This document shows, one piece after another, positions 25,648 to 34,039 of a DNA stretch of 64,000 nt (its first letter is position 1; every line of letters begins with the position of its first letter). This DNA comes from Pseudoalteromonas phenolica (GTDB lineage Bacteria > Pseudomonadota > Gammaproteobacteria > Enterobacterales > Alteromonadaceae): the NCBI RefSeq assembly GCF_001444405.1, contig NZ_CP013187.1:1054001-1118000 (forward strand), written 5' to 3'. Under the pieces are notes generated by a model that did no database searches, had not been told where the DNA came from, and saw only the letters and a program-made list of their open reading frames with translations. The translations under genes were made by a program, and so were the position numbers.

Positions 25648-26090
25648 TGGCGAAAAATAAATTAGACTTATTACTTAAACTTGAGACCGATAAAGAAGAG
25701 AACTTGCGCATTAATTATGTGCAAGCGCAGCAAAACTTTGTCAGTAACCAACAAAAACTTCAGGGCCTAAACGACTTTCGATTGGAGTATAGCCAACAAC
25801 TTCATAACAGAGCCAAACAAGGTATGAGCTGTGAAAGTATCAAACAATACAATTCTTTCATTAATAAAATTGAAGAGGCGATAAATCAGCAAGCGACGAC
25901 AGTAAGAACTGCGAAGCAAGTTGAAGAGCAGCGGCGAAAGCTGTGGTTAGCGCAGCAAGCTAAAACTAAGGCCATTGCTAAGTTGATTGAAAAGAAAGCA
26001 ATTGAAAAGCAAGTAAAAGAAAATAAAGCAGAACAAAAAGTGCTAGATGAGTTTGCTACAAATATATTCATGAGACGTATTGCAAGCTAG
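25647..26090 (+). CDS. fliJ: Flagellar export protein FliJ
   Basis: The 147-residue protein is almost wholly coiled coil, rich in lysine, glutamine and glutamate, as expected for FliJ, which sits in the FliI ring and escorts chaperones to FlhA. ATG 25647 lies in the TGATG overlap with fliI and starts MAKNKLDLLLKLE, the usual N-terminus; an upstream start inside fliI is rejected. Confidence 0.88.
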   Translation: MAKNKLDLLLKLETDKEENLRINYVQAQQNFVSNQQKLQGLNDFRLEYSQQLHNRAKQGMSCESIKQYNSFINKIEEAINQQATTVRTAKQVEEQRRKLWLAQQAKTKAIAKLIEKKAIEKQVKENKAEQKVLDEFATNIFMRRIAS

Positions 26091-26091
26091 T

Positions 26092-26108
26092 TTGGCTTAA
26101 ATATTGCT
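26092..26108 (+). promoter_or_regulatory. Internal sigma-54 promoter before fliK
   Basis: TTGGCTTAAATATTGCT, directly after the fliJ stop, has GG at 26094-26095 and GC at 26106-26107. The -12 half TTGCTTTATT is identical to that of the flhA promoter. It lies 69 bases before fliK and would give fliK and the genes behind it a separate start. Confidence 0.7.
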
Positions 26109-26176
26109 TTATTTATATAGATTATAGAAATTAATACTAATGCGGCTTAGTGTTGCCGCTCTAAAAAGGTGTAGAT

Positions 26177-28558
26177 ATGCTTAATTTAAATTTAGAAGTG
26201 GATCTAAAATTGAGCCAAGCTGAAAAAGCAAGATTTGCCAGCGAAAAAGAACAAGCTGATAAAAGTGCTTTTTATTCTGAATTAGAGCGTGCAGAAAAAA
26301 CATCTGCTAGAAATAGTGATATAGAACAACAAATACATAGCGAAGATAAAAAGTCATTCTCATCGCCAAAGCAAGAAAGTCCTCAAGGTGACAAAACCAA
26401 TAAGGGAGATGAAGTTGATGCGGTTGACACTCAAGGGTCAGAACCAAAGCCGTCGTTGAACAATCATCTTGAACAATCTAACTCTAGTACGAATTCTGCT
26501 CAAGGCAATCAAGACCTTAACCAGTTAAGTACAACAAAGGAAGCTAACAATGATGTAAATACATATTTGCATCGGAGTGTTGGTGTATCTGACAATTCGC
26601 AGAGTCAAAATGCCCCCGAGAAAGTTTCCGATGAAAACGAAGTTAAAAACATCAATGAGCCGCGACAAAATGTACAGCAAAATACAACTTTCTCAACGCA
26701 AACTTCTGCCTATTCAAATCCACAAGCTGAGCCTTCAACTTCCGATAAATTACTTGCTCAGATACAGGCTTCTAATTCTCAAACAACAGATGTAAAGCAA
26801 CATTTAGCGCCAGTACCTAAGGCTTTAAAAGATGTATTCTCTCAATTTGACGGCAGTAAAGAAAAGGTACCAACTGAGTTAGAAAAAAAGATTGATAAAA
26901 TTTCGCCACCAGGACTAGGTCATGGAGAAGGTGAGACGATGAAAGCAACATCCTCTAAGTCCGATTTAGTCTCAATGTTGAACGAACAAAAAGCAGTCGT
27001 TAGTGTAGCGAATAATGAAGCTAAAGAGAAAGATGGGACGAGTTCTAAAGCAGTTATAGCCAGTAATTTACCCCAAGAAAGTCAGTCTTCTCGTAAAGAG
27101 GCAAAACAGTCTGAATCTAATGAACTTGAGCTGGTTAAAACTAACACCTTATCAGGTAAATCTGTTGAGGGACTATCGGAACCTATGAAAGCTCAAAAAA
27201 ATAAAGGTGATAATCAATTAAACAATGCACTGGTGCAAGACGCGATGACGGTATCAGATAAAAAGTCTGCGCTTGTGCCTAATAGTGAAAAGGTTGACTC
27301 TAGTGTTACTCATAAGCCTACCGAGCGTAATGTAAAGCAAACTTCAGCCGACCTTGATACAGGGCTAAATGCGTCTTCTTCGCAGCCAAAACAACTTTTA
27401 AAAGAATCAAAAGATGACAATGTAACTATTTCTAATGAAGCCAAGATAGCGACCCATTTGGATAAGACATCTGAGCCTCAAAAAAGTACTACAATGACTC
27501 ATGATAAAATGGCTAATTTGACAGATAAATCGGGCTCAATCCAAGGTGGTTTAGAGCAGCAAATTAAGTCGCTATCAAATGAAGAAAAGCGAGTACTCCA
27601 ACAATCACTGCAACAAGCTATTGATAGTGGCAAGTTAGATGATGTGCAGTTAAAGCGTGCAGAGGAGGCGTTGACAATATTTAAGTCGAATCAGGAGTTA
27701 AAAACTCAAGACAACCAAAAGCCTGAGTTAAAATCTAATAACGCACTTACTAATACTGCAAATCAGACAAAACCCACAGTAGACTCTGTAAATTATAACA
27801 GCACAAAAGTCACTTCGCAGAGCTTATCTGAGGCAGCTCAAACATCAATTGAGCAATCTAAACATGAACAAGTTTCCACGGTTGACGCTTCTGAAGTAAT
27901 ACAGGCTAACCATGGGCAGTTTGATAAGTCAGTTCGAAAAGCTGAGATGAGCTCTCAAACAGAGAATATTTTTAAGTCTATAATACAACAGCCACAGTCA
28001 GTGAATGTTCAATCAACGCACGATCTAGATATTTCTCAATCTATGCAGCAATTTGATAGTGCCTTGCACACAGCTCAGACTCAGCAAAACTCACCCGTAG
28101 CTCAAAAAGCTAATTTAGATTCTAACCTTACTCAAGCCTTTAATTTGCAGAAAAATGATGCTGTAAAAGCATTGCATGACAAAGTAAATGCGATGCTAAC
28201 TATTAATAATAAAGAAGCTGAAGTTCGTTTAGATCCGCCTGAGTTAGGAAGTATGCAAATTCGTATACGTAGCGAAGCAGAACAAGCACAGGTGAACTTT
28301 GTGGTACAAAATCAGCAAGCAAAAGAGGCATTAGAGCAATCTATGCCTAAACTAAAAGAGATGCTCGCAGAACAAGGGATCCAATTGGGCGAAAGTAATA
28401 TTCAACAAGACTCTGGTTCAAGATCTGAGCAAGGTACTGATGAAGCTCAAGAACTTGGTCATTCAAAGCTTGCCAATCAGGAGCCACAAGCGCAAAATAG
28501 CGAACAAACCAGAACAAATTCAACAAGCAGTGAATCTGGCATAGATTACTACGCTTAA
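26177..28558 (+). CDS. fliK: Flagellar hook-length control protein FliK
   Basis: At 793 residues this FliK is much longer than the about 400 of Salmonella. The first 650 residues are low-complexity and polar (S, Q, N, K, E), as suits an unfolded molecular ruler. The C-terminal Flg_hook domain (about 670-750) carries NNKEAEVRLDPPELGSMQI and VQNQQAKEALEQSMPKLKEM, which signals FlhB to change substrate. It has its own sigma-54 promoter. Confidence 0.9.
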   Translation: MLNLNLEVDLKLSQAEKARFASEKEQADKSAFYSELERAEKTSARNSDIEQQIHSEDKKSFSSPKQESPQGDKTNKGDEVDAVDTQGSEPKPSLNNHLEQSNSSTNSAQGNQDLNQLSTTKEANNDVNTYLHRSVGVSDNSQSQNAPEKVSDENEVKNINEPRQNVQQNTTFSTQTSAYSNPQAEPSTSDKLLAQIQASNSQTTDVKQHLAPVPKALKDVFSQFDGSKEKVPTELEKKIDKISPPGLGHGEGETMKATSSKSDLVSMLNEQKAVVSVANNEAKEKDGTSSKAVIASNLPQESQSSRKEAKQSESNELELVKTNTLSGKSVEGLSEPMKAQKNKGDNQLNNALVQDAMTVSDKKSALVPNSEKVDSSVTHKPTERNVKQTSADLDTGLNASSSQPKQLLKESKDDNVTISNEAKIATHLDKTSEPQKSTTMTHDKMANLTDKSGSIQGGLEQQIKSLSNEEKRVLQQSLQQAIDSGKLDDVQLKRAEEALTIFKSNQELKTQDNQKPELKSNNALTNTANQTKPTVDSVNYNSTKVTSQSLSEAAQTSIEQSKHEQVSTVDASEVIQANHGQFDKSVRKAEMSSQTENIFKSIIQQPQSVNVQSTHDLDISQSMQQFDSALHTAQTQQNSPVAQKANLDSNLTQAFNLQKNDAVKALHDKVNAMLTINNKEAEVRLDPPELGSMQIRIRSEAEQAQVNFVVQNQQAKEALEQSMPKLKEMLAEQGIQLGESNIQQDSGSRSEQGTDEAQELGHSKLANQEPQAQNSEQTRTNSTSSESGIDYYA

Positions 28559-28604
28559 CAGCTGCTAATATTGATTAAGATAAAATAAGAATTGAAGGCT
28601 AGGC

Positions 28605-29129
28605 ATGGCAGAAGAAACTGATTTAGAAATTGAAGAGTCGGGCGGCGGTAAGAAAAAACTCATCATAATTATTGCTGCGGCCGTTGTATTAATTGCGGGT
28701 GCAGTTGGGGCTTTTTTGTTTCTTTCAGGTGACGAAGAGCAAGCGGAAACATTAGCAGAAGAAACCGTTGCCACAGAATCGGTTTCTGAGTCTTCAGGTG
28801 CAGAAATTGGTAGCGCCTTATATGTCGCTATGCCAAGACCTTTCGTGTTCAATGTGCCTGGTGCAAGTCGAGACCGAATTGTACAAATTAAAGTTCAGTT
28901 ACTTGTTCGTGGTGACGTAAATGAAGAAGTTGCAAAGAAGCACATCCCTCTTATAGAAAGCACACTACTAGGCGTGCTTTCAACCACGACAGCAGATGAA
29001 CTAAGCACGTCTGCAGGAAAAGAAACAATTCGTTTAACCGCGCTAGATAAAGTTCAAGCCGCAATGGAAGCTGTTGAAGGCAGTAAAGTCATTGAGCGTG
29101 TGTTATTCACCGGCTTTGTTATGCAGTAG
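28605..29129 (+). CDS. fliL: Flagellar basal body-associated protein FliL
   Basis: The 174-residue protein has a short cytoplasmic acidic N-terminus, one membrane helix (about 22-44) and a periplasmic stomatin-like domain (YVAMPRPFVFNVPG...). FliL rings surround and support the stator units. The gene follows fliK by 46 bases and precedes fliM. Confidence 0.92.
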   Translation: MAEETDLEIEESGGGKKKLIIIIAAAVVLIAGAVGAFLFLSGDEEQAETLAEETVATESVSESSGAEIGSALYVAMPRPFVFNVPGASRDRIVQIKVQLLVRGDVNEEVAKKHIPLIESTLLGVLSTTTADELSTSAGKETIRLTALDKVQAAMEAVEGSKVIERVLFTGFVMQ

Positions 29130-29139
29130 CGAGGGCTAA

Positions 29140-30234
29140 GTGAGCGATTTATTATCCCAAGACGAAATTGATGCGCTCTTACATGGTGTTGATGAGGTCG
29201 AAGAAGACGATATAGCTGAAGAGGGCTCCGAGTCCTCTGCGGGCGCGTTGCAGTATGATTTTTCTTCTCAAGATCGTATTGTACGTGGCCGTATGCCTAC
29301 TCTTGAAATCGTTAATGAACGATTTGCAAGACATATGCGGATCAGTCTATTTAATATGATGCGTCGTACCGCTGAAGTATCAATAAATGGCGTGCAAATG
29401 CTGAAGTTCGGTGAATATATCCACACTTTATTTGTGCCAACAAGTTTGAATATGGTGAGGTTCCGCCCGTTAAAAGGGACAGGGCTCATCACCATGGAAG
29501 CACGTTTAGTTTTTATACTCGTAGATAACTTCTTTGGTGGTGATGGTCGTTACCATGCAAAAATTGAAGGCCGAGAATTCACCCCAACTGAACGTCGTAT
29601 CGTACAAATGCTGCTTAAAATCATTTTTGAAGATTATAAAGAAGCATGGGCGCCGGTAATGGATGTGTCTTTTGAGTACCTAGACTCAGAAGTAAACCCT
29701 GCGATGGCTAACATAGTAAGTCCTACAGAAGTTGTGGTTATTAGTTCATTCCATATTGAGTTAGATGGCGGCGGTGGTGACTTCCATATTTCACTACCAT
29801 ATTCAATGTTAGAGCCAATTCGAGAGCTGTTAGATGCTGGTGTTCAATCTGATACTGAAGACACGGATTTACGATGGAGTAAAGCGCTTCGTGACGAAAT
29901 TATGGATGTCGAAGTCGAGATATCTACGCAGTTATTAGAAATAGATTTATCGTTAGAGCAAGTTATGGGTCTCAAAGCTGGAGATGTAATTCCAGTTGAA
30001 ATGCCTGAGCATATAACGGTGTTTGTAGAAGATTTACCAACATTTAGAGCGAAAATGGGTCGCTCAAGAGATAATGTTGCACTGCAAATTAGTGAGAAAA
30101 TTAAACGCCCTGAGTCTGTTAAATCTGAGCTGCATGTTTTCACCAAAGGTGGCAAGAAGCTCGACTCTGATGCAGAGTTGGCAGAGTTAGAGGAAGATTT
30201 ACACCTATCTGAAGGTGTGGATTTAGATTGGTAA
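29140..30234 (+). CDS. fliM: Flagellar motor switch protein FliM
   Basis: The 364-residue switch protein starts with the CheY-P binding peptide LLSQDEIDALLHG, followed by the CheC-like middle domain (GRMPTLEIVNERFARH; FFGGDGRYHAKIEGREFTPTE) and a C-terminal SpoA domain. The start is GTG at 29140 with GAGG upstream. It links the chemotaxis signal to motor direction. Confidence 0.95.
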   Translation: MSDLLSQDEIDALLHGVDEVEEDDIAEEGSESSAGALQYDFSSQDRIVRGRMPTLEIVNERFARHMRISLFNMMRRTAEVSINGVQMLKFGEYIHTLFVPTSLNMVRFRPLKGTGLITMEARLVFILVDNFFGGDGRYHAKIEGREFTPTERRIVQMLLKIIFEDYKEAWAPVMDVSFEYLDSEVNPAMANIVSPTEVVVISSFHIELDGGGGDFHISLPYSMLEPIRELLDAGVQSDTEDTDLRWSKALRDEIMDVEVEISTQLLEIDLSLEQVMGLKAGDVIPVEMPEHITVFVEDLPTFRAKMGRSRDNVALQISEKIKRPESVKSELHVFTKGGKKLDSDAELAELEEDLHLSEGVDLDW

Positions 30235-30257
30235 AGTTAACTATTAGGTTTTAAGTT

Positions 30258-30656
30258 ATGAGCGATGATCAAGATACTATGGATGAATGGGCTGCAGCGT
30301 TAGCCGAAGCAGAAGGGTCTGATGACGGTGGAGATGTTGAAGTCGCTGAACTAGACGAACTACAAGATTCATCTCAAAATTTATCTGCAGAAGAAAAGCG
30401 TAAACTTGATACTATTTTAGATATCCCGGTCACCATTTCTATGGAGGTGGGTCGTTCTAAAATTAATATTCGAAATTTGCTTCAGCTTAACCAGGGCTCA
30501 GTGGTAGAGCTCGACAGAGTTGCTGGTGAACCTCTAGATGTACTGGTAAATGGCACGCTTATCGCTCATGGTGAAGTAGTTGTTGTGAATGATAAGTTTG
30601 GTATTCGTTTAACTGATGTAATCAGCCAAGTTGAACGCATTAAGAAATTACGATGA
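30258..30656 (+). CDS. fliN: Flagellar motor switch protein FliN
   Basis: The 132-residue protein has an acidic N-terminal half and a C-terminal SpoA domain (LDIPVTISMEVGRSKI, LNQGSVVELDRVAGEPLDVLVNG, GEVVVVNDKFGIRLTD). FliN forms the base of the C ring and docks FliH. Its stop overlaps the fliO start by four bases. Confidence 0.95.
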   Translation: MSDDQDTMDEWAAALAEAEGSDDGGDVEVAELDELQDSSQNLSAEEKRKLDTILDIPVTISMEVGRSKINIRNLLQLNQGSVVELDRVAGEPLDVLVNGTLIAHGEVVVVNDKFGIRLTDVISQVERIKKLR

Positions 30657-31051
30657 AAAAGAGCATACTTGGGGTTGCCGGAGTGTCCGCCCCAGCGTTT
30701 GCTGGGTCCAGTAACATTGGTCTAAGTAGTGATTTAGTGTCGATGAGCCTATCACTCTTTCTGGTGTTAGGCTTAATTGTAGGTATGGCAGTTCTTCTAA
30801 AGCGGCTAAACCCAAGCCTTGGTAATAGTCCAGATTTTAAAGTCGTAAGAAGTTTTCCTTTGGGTAATCGAGAGCGATTAATGGTAATTGAGTTGGATGG
30901 CAAGCATCACCTCCTGGGTGTCACTTCTCAAAACATTAATTACTTGTACCAGCTTGAAACCCGCTTGAGTGACCAAAATACCCCCGCATTTGCTAAAGAG
31001 TTAAGCCGATTTATGATGCCGGCCAATAAGAAGAATAAAACAGATGATTAA
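30653..31051 (+). CDS. fliO: Flagellar export assembly protein FliO
   Basis: The 132-residue protein has one membrane helix (about 32-54, SMSLSLFLVLGLIVGMAVLL) and a small cytoplasmic domain with VVRSFPLGNRERLMVIELDGK, the FliO mark. FliO helps the FliP ring to form. It overlaps both neighbours (ATGA with fliN, 8 bases with fliP). Confidence 0.9.
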   Translation: MKKSILGVAGVSAPAFAGSSNIGLSSDLVSMSLSLFLVLGLIVGMAVLLKRLNPSLGNSPDFKVVRSFPLGNRERLMVIELDGKHHLLGVTSQNINYLYQLETRLSDQNTPAFAKELSRFMMPANKKNKTDD

Positions 31052-31784
31052 GTTTAGTGTAGGTATATTACTTTTGTTACTAGCGCCTTTTGCTGGCGCA
31101 GAAGGCATTGAAGCGCTAAGTGTTACGACTAATCCTGATGGTTCTCAAGAGTATTCCGTAACGCTTCAAGTTTTGGCTTTAATGACAGCTTTAAGTTTTA
31201 TACCTGCTGCTGTCATTATGATGACTTCATTTACGCGTATTATTGTTGTTTTAGCCATATTAAGACAAGCGATCGGTTTGCAACAGTCTCCTTCGAACCA
31301 AATTTTACTCGGCATGTCGTTATTTTTGACCTTCTTCATCATGGCACCTATTTTTTCTCAAATTAATGATAGAGCGGTGCAACCATATTTGAATGAAGAG
31401 CTGACTTCGATTCAAGCTCTTGAACAAGCAAAAGAGCCCATAAAAGCATTTATGCTATCGCAGACCAGAATAAAAGATCTTGAAACCTTTGCGAAGATTG
31501 CAGGTTATGACAAGTTAGATAGCCCTGAAGACACGCCATTTGTTGTTATTATTCCAGCATTTGTCACCAGTGAATTACAAACCGCATTTATAATTGGTTT
31601 CATGTTTTTCATTCCATTTTTGATTGTTGACCTCGTTGTTGCCAGTGTTTTGATGGCCATGGGTATGATGATGCTATCGCCCATGATTGTTGCGTTGCCA
31701 TTCAAGATCATGCTGTTTGTTCTTGTTGATGGTTGGGGGTTAGTTATGGGGACGCTTGCTCGAAGTTTTGGCCTAGGAGTCTAA
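31044..31784 (+). CDS. fliP: Flagellar export gate protein FliP
   Basis: The 246-residue polytopic protein starts with a cleavable signal (IKFSVGILLLLLAPFAGAEG), then carries SFIPAAVIMMTSFTRI and RQAIGLQQSPSNQILLG, both typical of FliP. Five FliP copies form the core of the export channel with FliQ and FliR, which follow. Confidence 0.95.
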   Translation: MIKFSVGILLLLLAPFAGAEGIEALSVTTNPDGSQEYSVTLQVLALMTALSFIPAAVIMMTSFTRIIVVLAILRQAIGLQQSPSNQILLGMSLFLTFFIMAPIFSQINDRAVQPYLNEELTSIQALEQAKEPIKAFMLSQTRIKDLETFAKIAGYDKLDSPEDTPFVVIIPAFVTSELQTAFIIGFMFFIPFLIVDLVVASVLMAMGMMMLSPMIVALPFKIMLFVLVDGWGLVMGTLARSFGLGV

Positions 31785-31785
31785 T

Positions 31786-32055
31786 ATGGAACCAGAAGTT
31801 TTTGTCGACATATTAAGTGACGCGCTATTTGTTGTTATCAAACTCGTTGCTGCTATTGTACTTCCCGGTTTAATGGTGGGCTTAGTTGTTGCTGTGTTTC
31901 AAGCGGCAACCTCTATTAACGAACAGACACTAAGCTTTTTACCTCGTTTGATTATCACAATAATTGCATTGATTGTTGGCGGTCATTGGATGACTCAGGT
32001 TTTAATGGACTATTTTCAAGGGCTGATAATGCAAATACCTGAAATCGCAGGTTAA
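31786..32055 (+). CDS. fliQ: Flagellar export gate protein FliQ
   Basis: The 89-residue protein has two membrane helices and the family core LPGLMVGLVVAVFQAATSIN followed by EQTLSFLPR. It starts one base after the fliP stop and is two bases from fliR. Confidence 0.95.
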   Translation: MEPEVFVDILSDALFVVIKLVAAIVLPGLMVGLVVAVFQAATSINEQTLSFLPRLIITIIALIVGGHWMTQVLMDYFQGLIMQIPEIAG

Positions 32056-32056
32056 A

Positions 32057-32836
32057 ATGGAATTTACTTTTGCTGTAATTTTACAGTGGCTCAGTGACTT
32101 TATCCTTCCTTTAGTGAGAGTCACAAGCATGATGATGATTATGGCCGGTCTGGGGGCGAAAAGTGTACCGACTCGCATAAAGTTAGCATTGTGCGTTGTG
32201 ATCACCTTTGCAGCGATGCCTATGCTGCCAAAATCTCAATTTACTGACTTATTTTCTTTTGCCATGGTACTGGTAGTCATAGAAGAGATGATTATAGGTT
32301 TTGCCATTGGCTTTGCGTCAATGCTGCTATTAAATACATTTATCATTGCAGGTCAAATACTAGCAATGCAAACCGGCTTGGGTTTTGCGTCAGTTGTTGA
32401 CCCTGCGAATGGCTTGAGTGTACCAGCAGTCGGTCAGTTTTACTTGATCCTTTCAACACTGCTCTTTTTTGTTTTTAATGGCCATTTGATGATGATTCAA
32501 ATGGTGTTATATAGCTTTGAAAGTATTCCTATCGGTCAGTTTACTTGGTCGATTGATAATTATTGGCAAATCGTGAATTGGGGAGGGTGGATGTTTGCAA
32601 CAGCTTTGGCGCTTTCTCTTGCTCCCTTAACCGCGATGTTAGTGATTAATCTTTCATTTGGTATTATTACCAGGGCTTCACCTCAGATGAATATTTTCGC
32701 GGTTGGTTTTGCATTTACACTCGTTGCAGGTTTAATGATTATATGGGCGACGCTGGGGAACTTCATTGTGCAATATGAATTTCAGTGGCTTAAAATGACA
32801 GAACTACTTTGTGATTTAATTGGATGCTCGGTGTAA
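32057..32836 (+). CDS. fliR: Flagellar export gate protein FliR
   Basis: The 259-residue protein has several membrane helices. Family marks are LPLVRVTSMMMIMAGLGAKS, EEMIIGFAIGFA and the segment GQILAMQTGLGFASVVDP. A single FliR completes the FliP5Q4R1 channel. Confidence 0.95.
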   Translation: MEFTFAVILQWLSDFILPLVRVTSMMMIMAGLGAKSVPTRIKLALCVVITFAAMPMLPKSQFTDLFSFAMVLVVIEEMIIGFAIGFASMLLLNTFIIAGQILAMQTGLGFASVVDPANGLSVPAVGQFYLILSTLLFFVFNGHLMMIQMVLYSFESIPIGQFTWSIDNYWQIVNWGGWMFATALALSLAPLTAMLVINLSFGIITRASPQMNIFAVGFAFTLVAGLMIIWATLGNFIVQYEFQWLKMTELLCDLIGCSV

Positions 32837-32839
32837 GTT

Positions 32840-33970
32840 ATGGCAGAAGATTCTGGTCAAGAGAGGACCGAAGAACCCACCGATAAGAAAATAAATGAGT
32901 CTCGCAAGAAAGGACAAGTTGCGCGTTCAAAGGATCTTGGCACTACTTTCGTGCTGATCTTCTCAGCGATTGCTTTATTGATGTATGGGCCTGCAATCGC
33001 GAAAGGCCTGTATAATATTATGGGTCGTGGATTAACTTTGAATCGAAATGAAACTTACGACACTACGAAAATGTTTTCTGTATGGGGGGAAATGTTTTCT
33101 GAAATATTTTTTCCGATGGCTATGTTTGTGTTTATCATCACAATCGCAGGTATTGTTGGAAATACCTTGTTGGGAGGTTTTAATTTCAGTTGGCAAGCCG
33201 CTGCACCCAAAGCAAGTAAAATGTCTCCAATGAAGGGGATTAAGCGTATGCTGGGACCGCAAGCTGCTATAGAGTTAGTGAAAGCTATTCTTAAATTTGT
33301 ATTGGTTGCTGGCTTTGCAATTTTATTAATACAGATGTTTTTTTATGAAATTCTGCATTTGAGTATTGAACAGATCCCAAGTTCAATCATTCATGCCCTA
33401 GAAATTCTGGCTTGGATGTTTCTGGCGCTTAGTTGCACAATGATAATCATCTCAGCCATAGATGCGCCTTACCAAAGTTATAATCACCATAAACAATTGA
33501 AAATGACTCTACAAGAAGTGAAGGATGAGTACAAAAATTCTGAGGGTGATCCACAGATAAAAGCACGAATTCGTCGAACGCAGCGAGAAATGTCCCAAAG
33601 GCGCATGATGCAAGATGTGCCTGATGCTGATGTGGTTGTTACAAACCCGACGCACTATTCAGTTGCACTTAAATACGATACTGAAAAAGCGGGAGCGCCG
33701 ATTGTGCTTGCTAAAGGTGTTGATGAATTAGCAATGCAAATCCGAAAAATAGCAAAAGGTAATGAGGTTCCTATCGTTGAGTCTCCGATCTTAACGCGTT
33801 CACTTTATCATACGACAGAAGTTGGCGACCAAATCCCTGATCAGCTTTTTACTGCCGTGGCCCAAGTCTTAGCGTATGTATTTCAGCTAAAACGGTTTCA
33901 GAAAGGTCGTGGTAGAAGACCAACTAAGCTCAGTAATAATTTACCTATCCCTGACGATGTAAAACATTAA
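32840..33970 (+). CDS. flhB: Flagellar export switch protein FlhB
   Basis: The 376-residue protein has four membrane helices and a cytoplasmic domain with the self-cleaving NPTH motif at N269-H272, the same positions as in Salmonella. Cleavage and FliK switch export from rod/hook to filament substrates. The N-terminal EERTEEPTDKKINESRKKGQ-like start is typical. A short paralogue of its C-terminal part is encoded at 46495-46791. Confidence 0.96.
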   Translation: MAEDSGQERTEEPTDKKINESRKKGQVARSKDLGTTFVLIFSAIALLMYGPAIAKGLYNIMGRGLTLNRNETYDTTKMFSVWGEMFSEIFFPMAMFVFIITIAGIVGNTLLGGFNFSWQAAAPKASKMSPMKGIKRMLGPQAAIELVKAILKFVLVAGFAILLIQMFFYEILHLSIEQIPSSIIHALEILAWMFLALSCTMIIISAIDAPYQSYNHHKQLKMTLQEVKDEYKNSEGDPQIKARIRRTQREMSQRRMMQDVPDADVVVTNPTHYSVALKYDTEKAGAPIVLAKGVDELAMQIRKIAKGNEVPIVESPILTRSLYHTTEVGDQIPDQLFTAVAQVLAYVFQLKRFQKGRGRRPTKLSNNLPIPDDVKH

Positions 33971-33984
33971 ACACGATAACTTTA

Positions 33985-34002
33985 TTGGCTCACTAATTGC
34001 TT
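33985..34002 (+). promoter_or_regulatory. Sigma-54 promoter of flhA
   Basis: TTGGCTCACTAATTGCTT has GG at 33987-33988 and GC at 33999-34000, the required separation, 38 bases before the flhA ATG. It should start the flhA-flhF-flhG-fliA-che transcript. Confidence 0.78.
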
Positions 34003-34039
34003 TATTAGACCAGTGTCAATATTTTGTAGTTGTTAAGTT

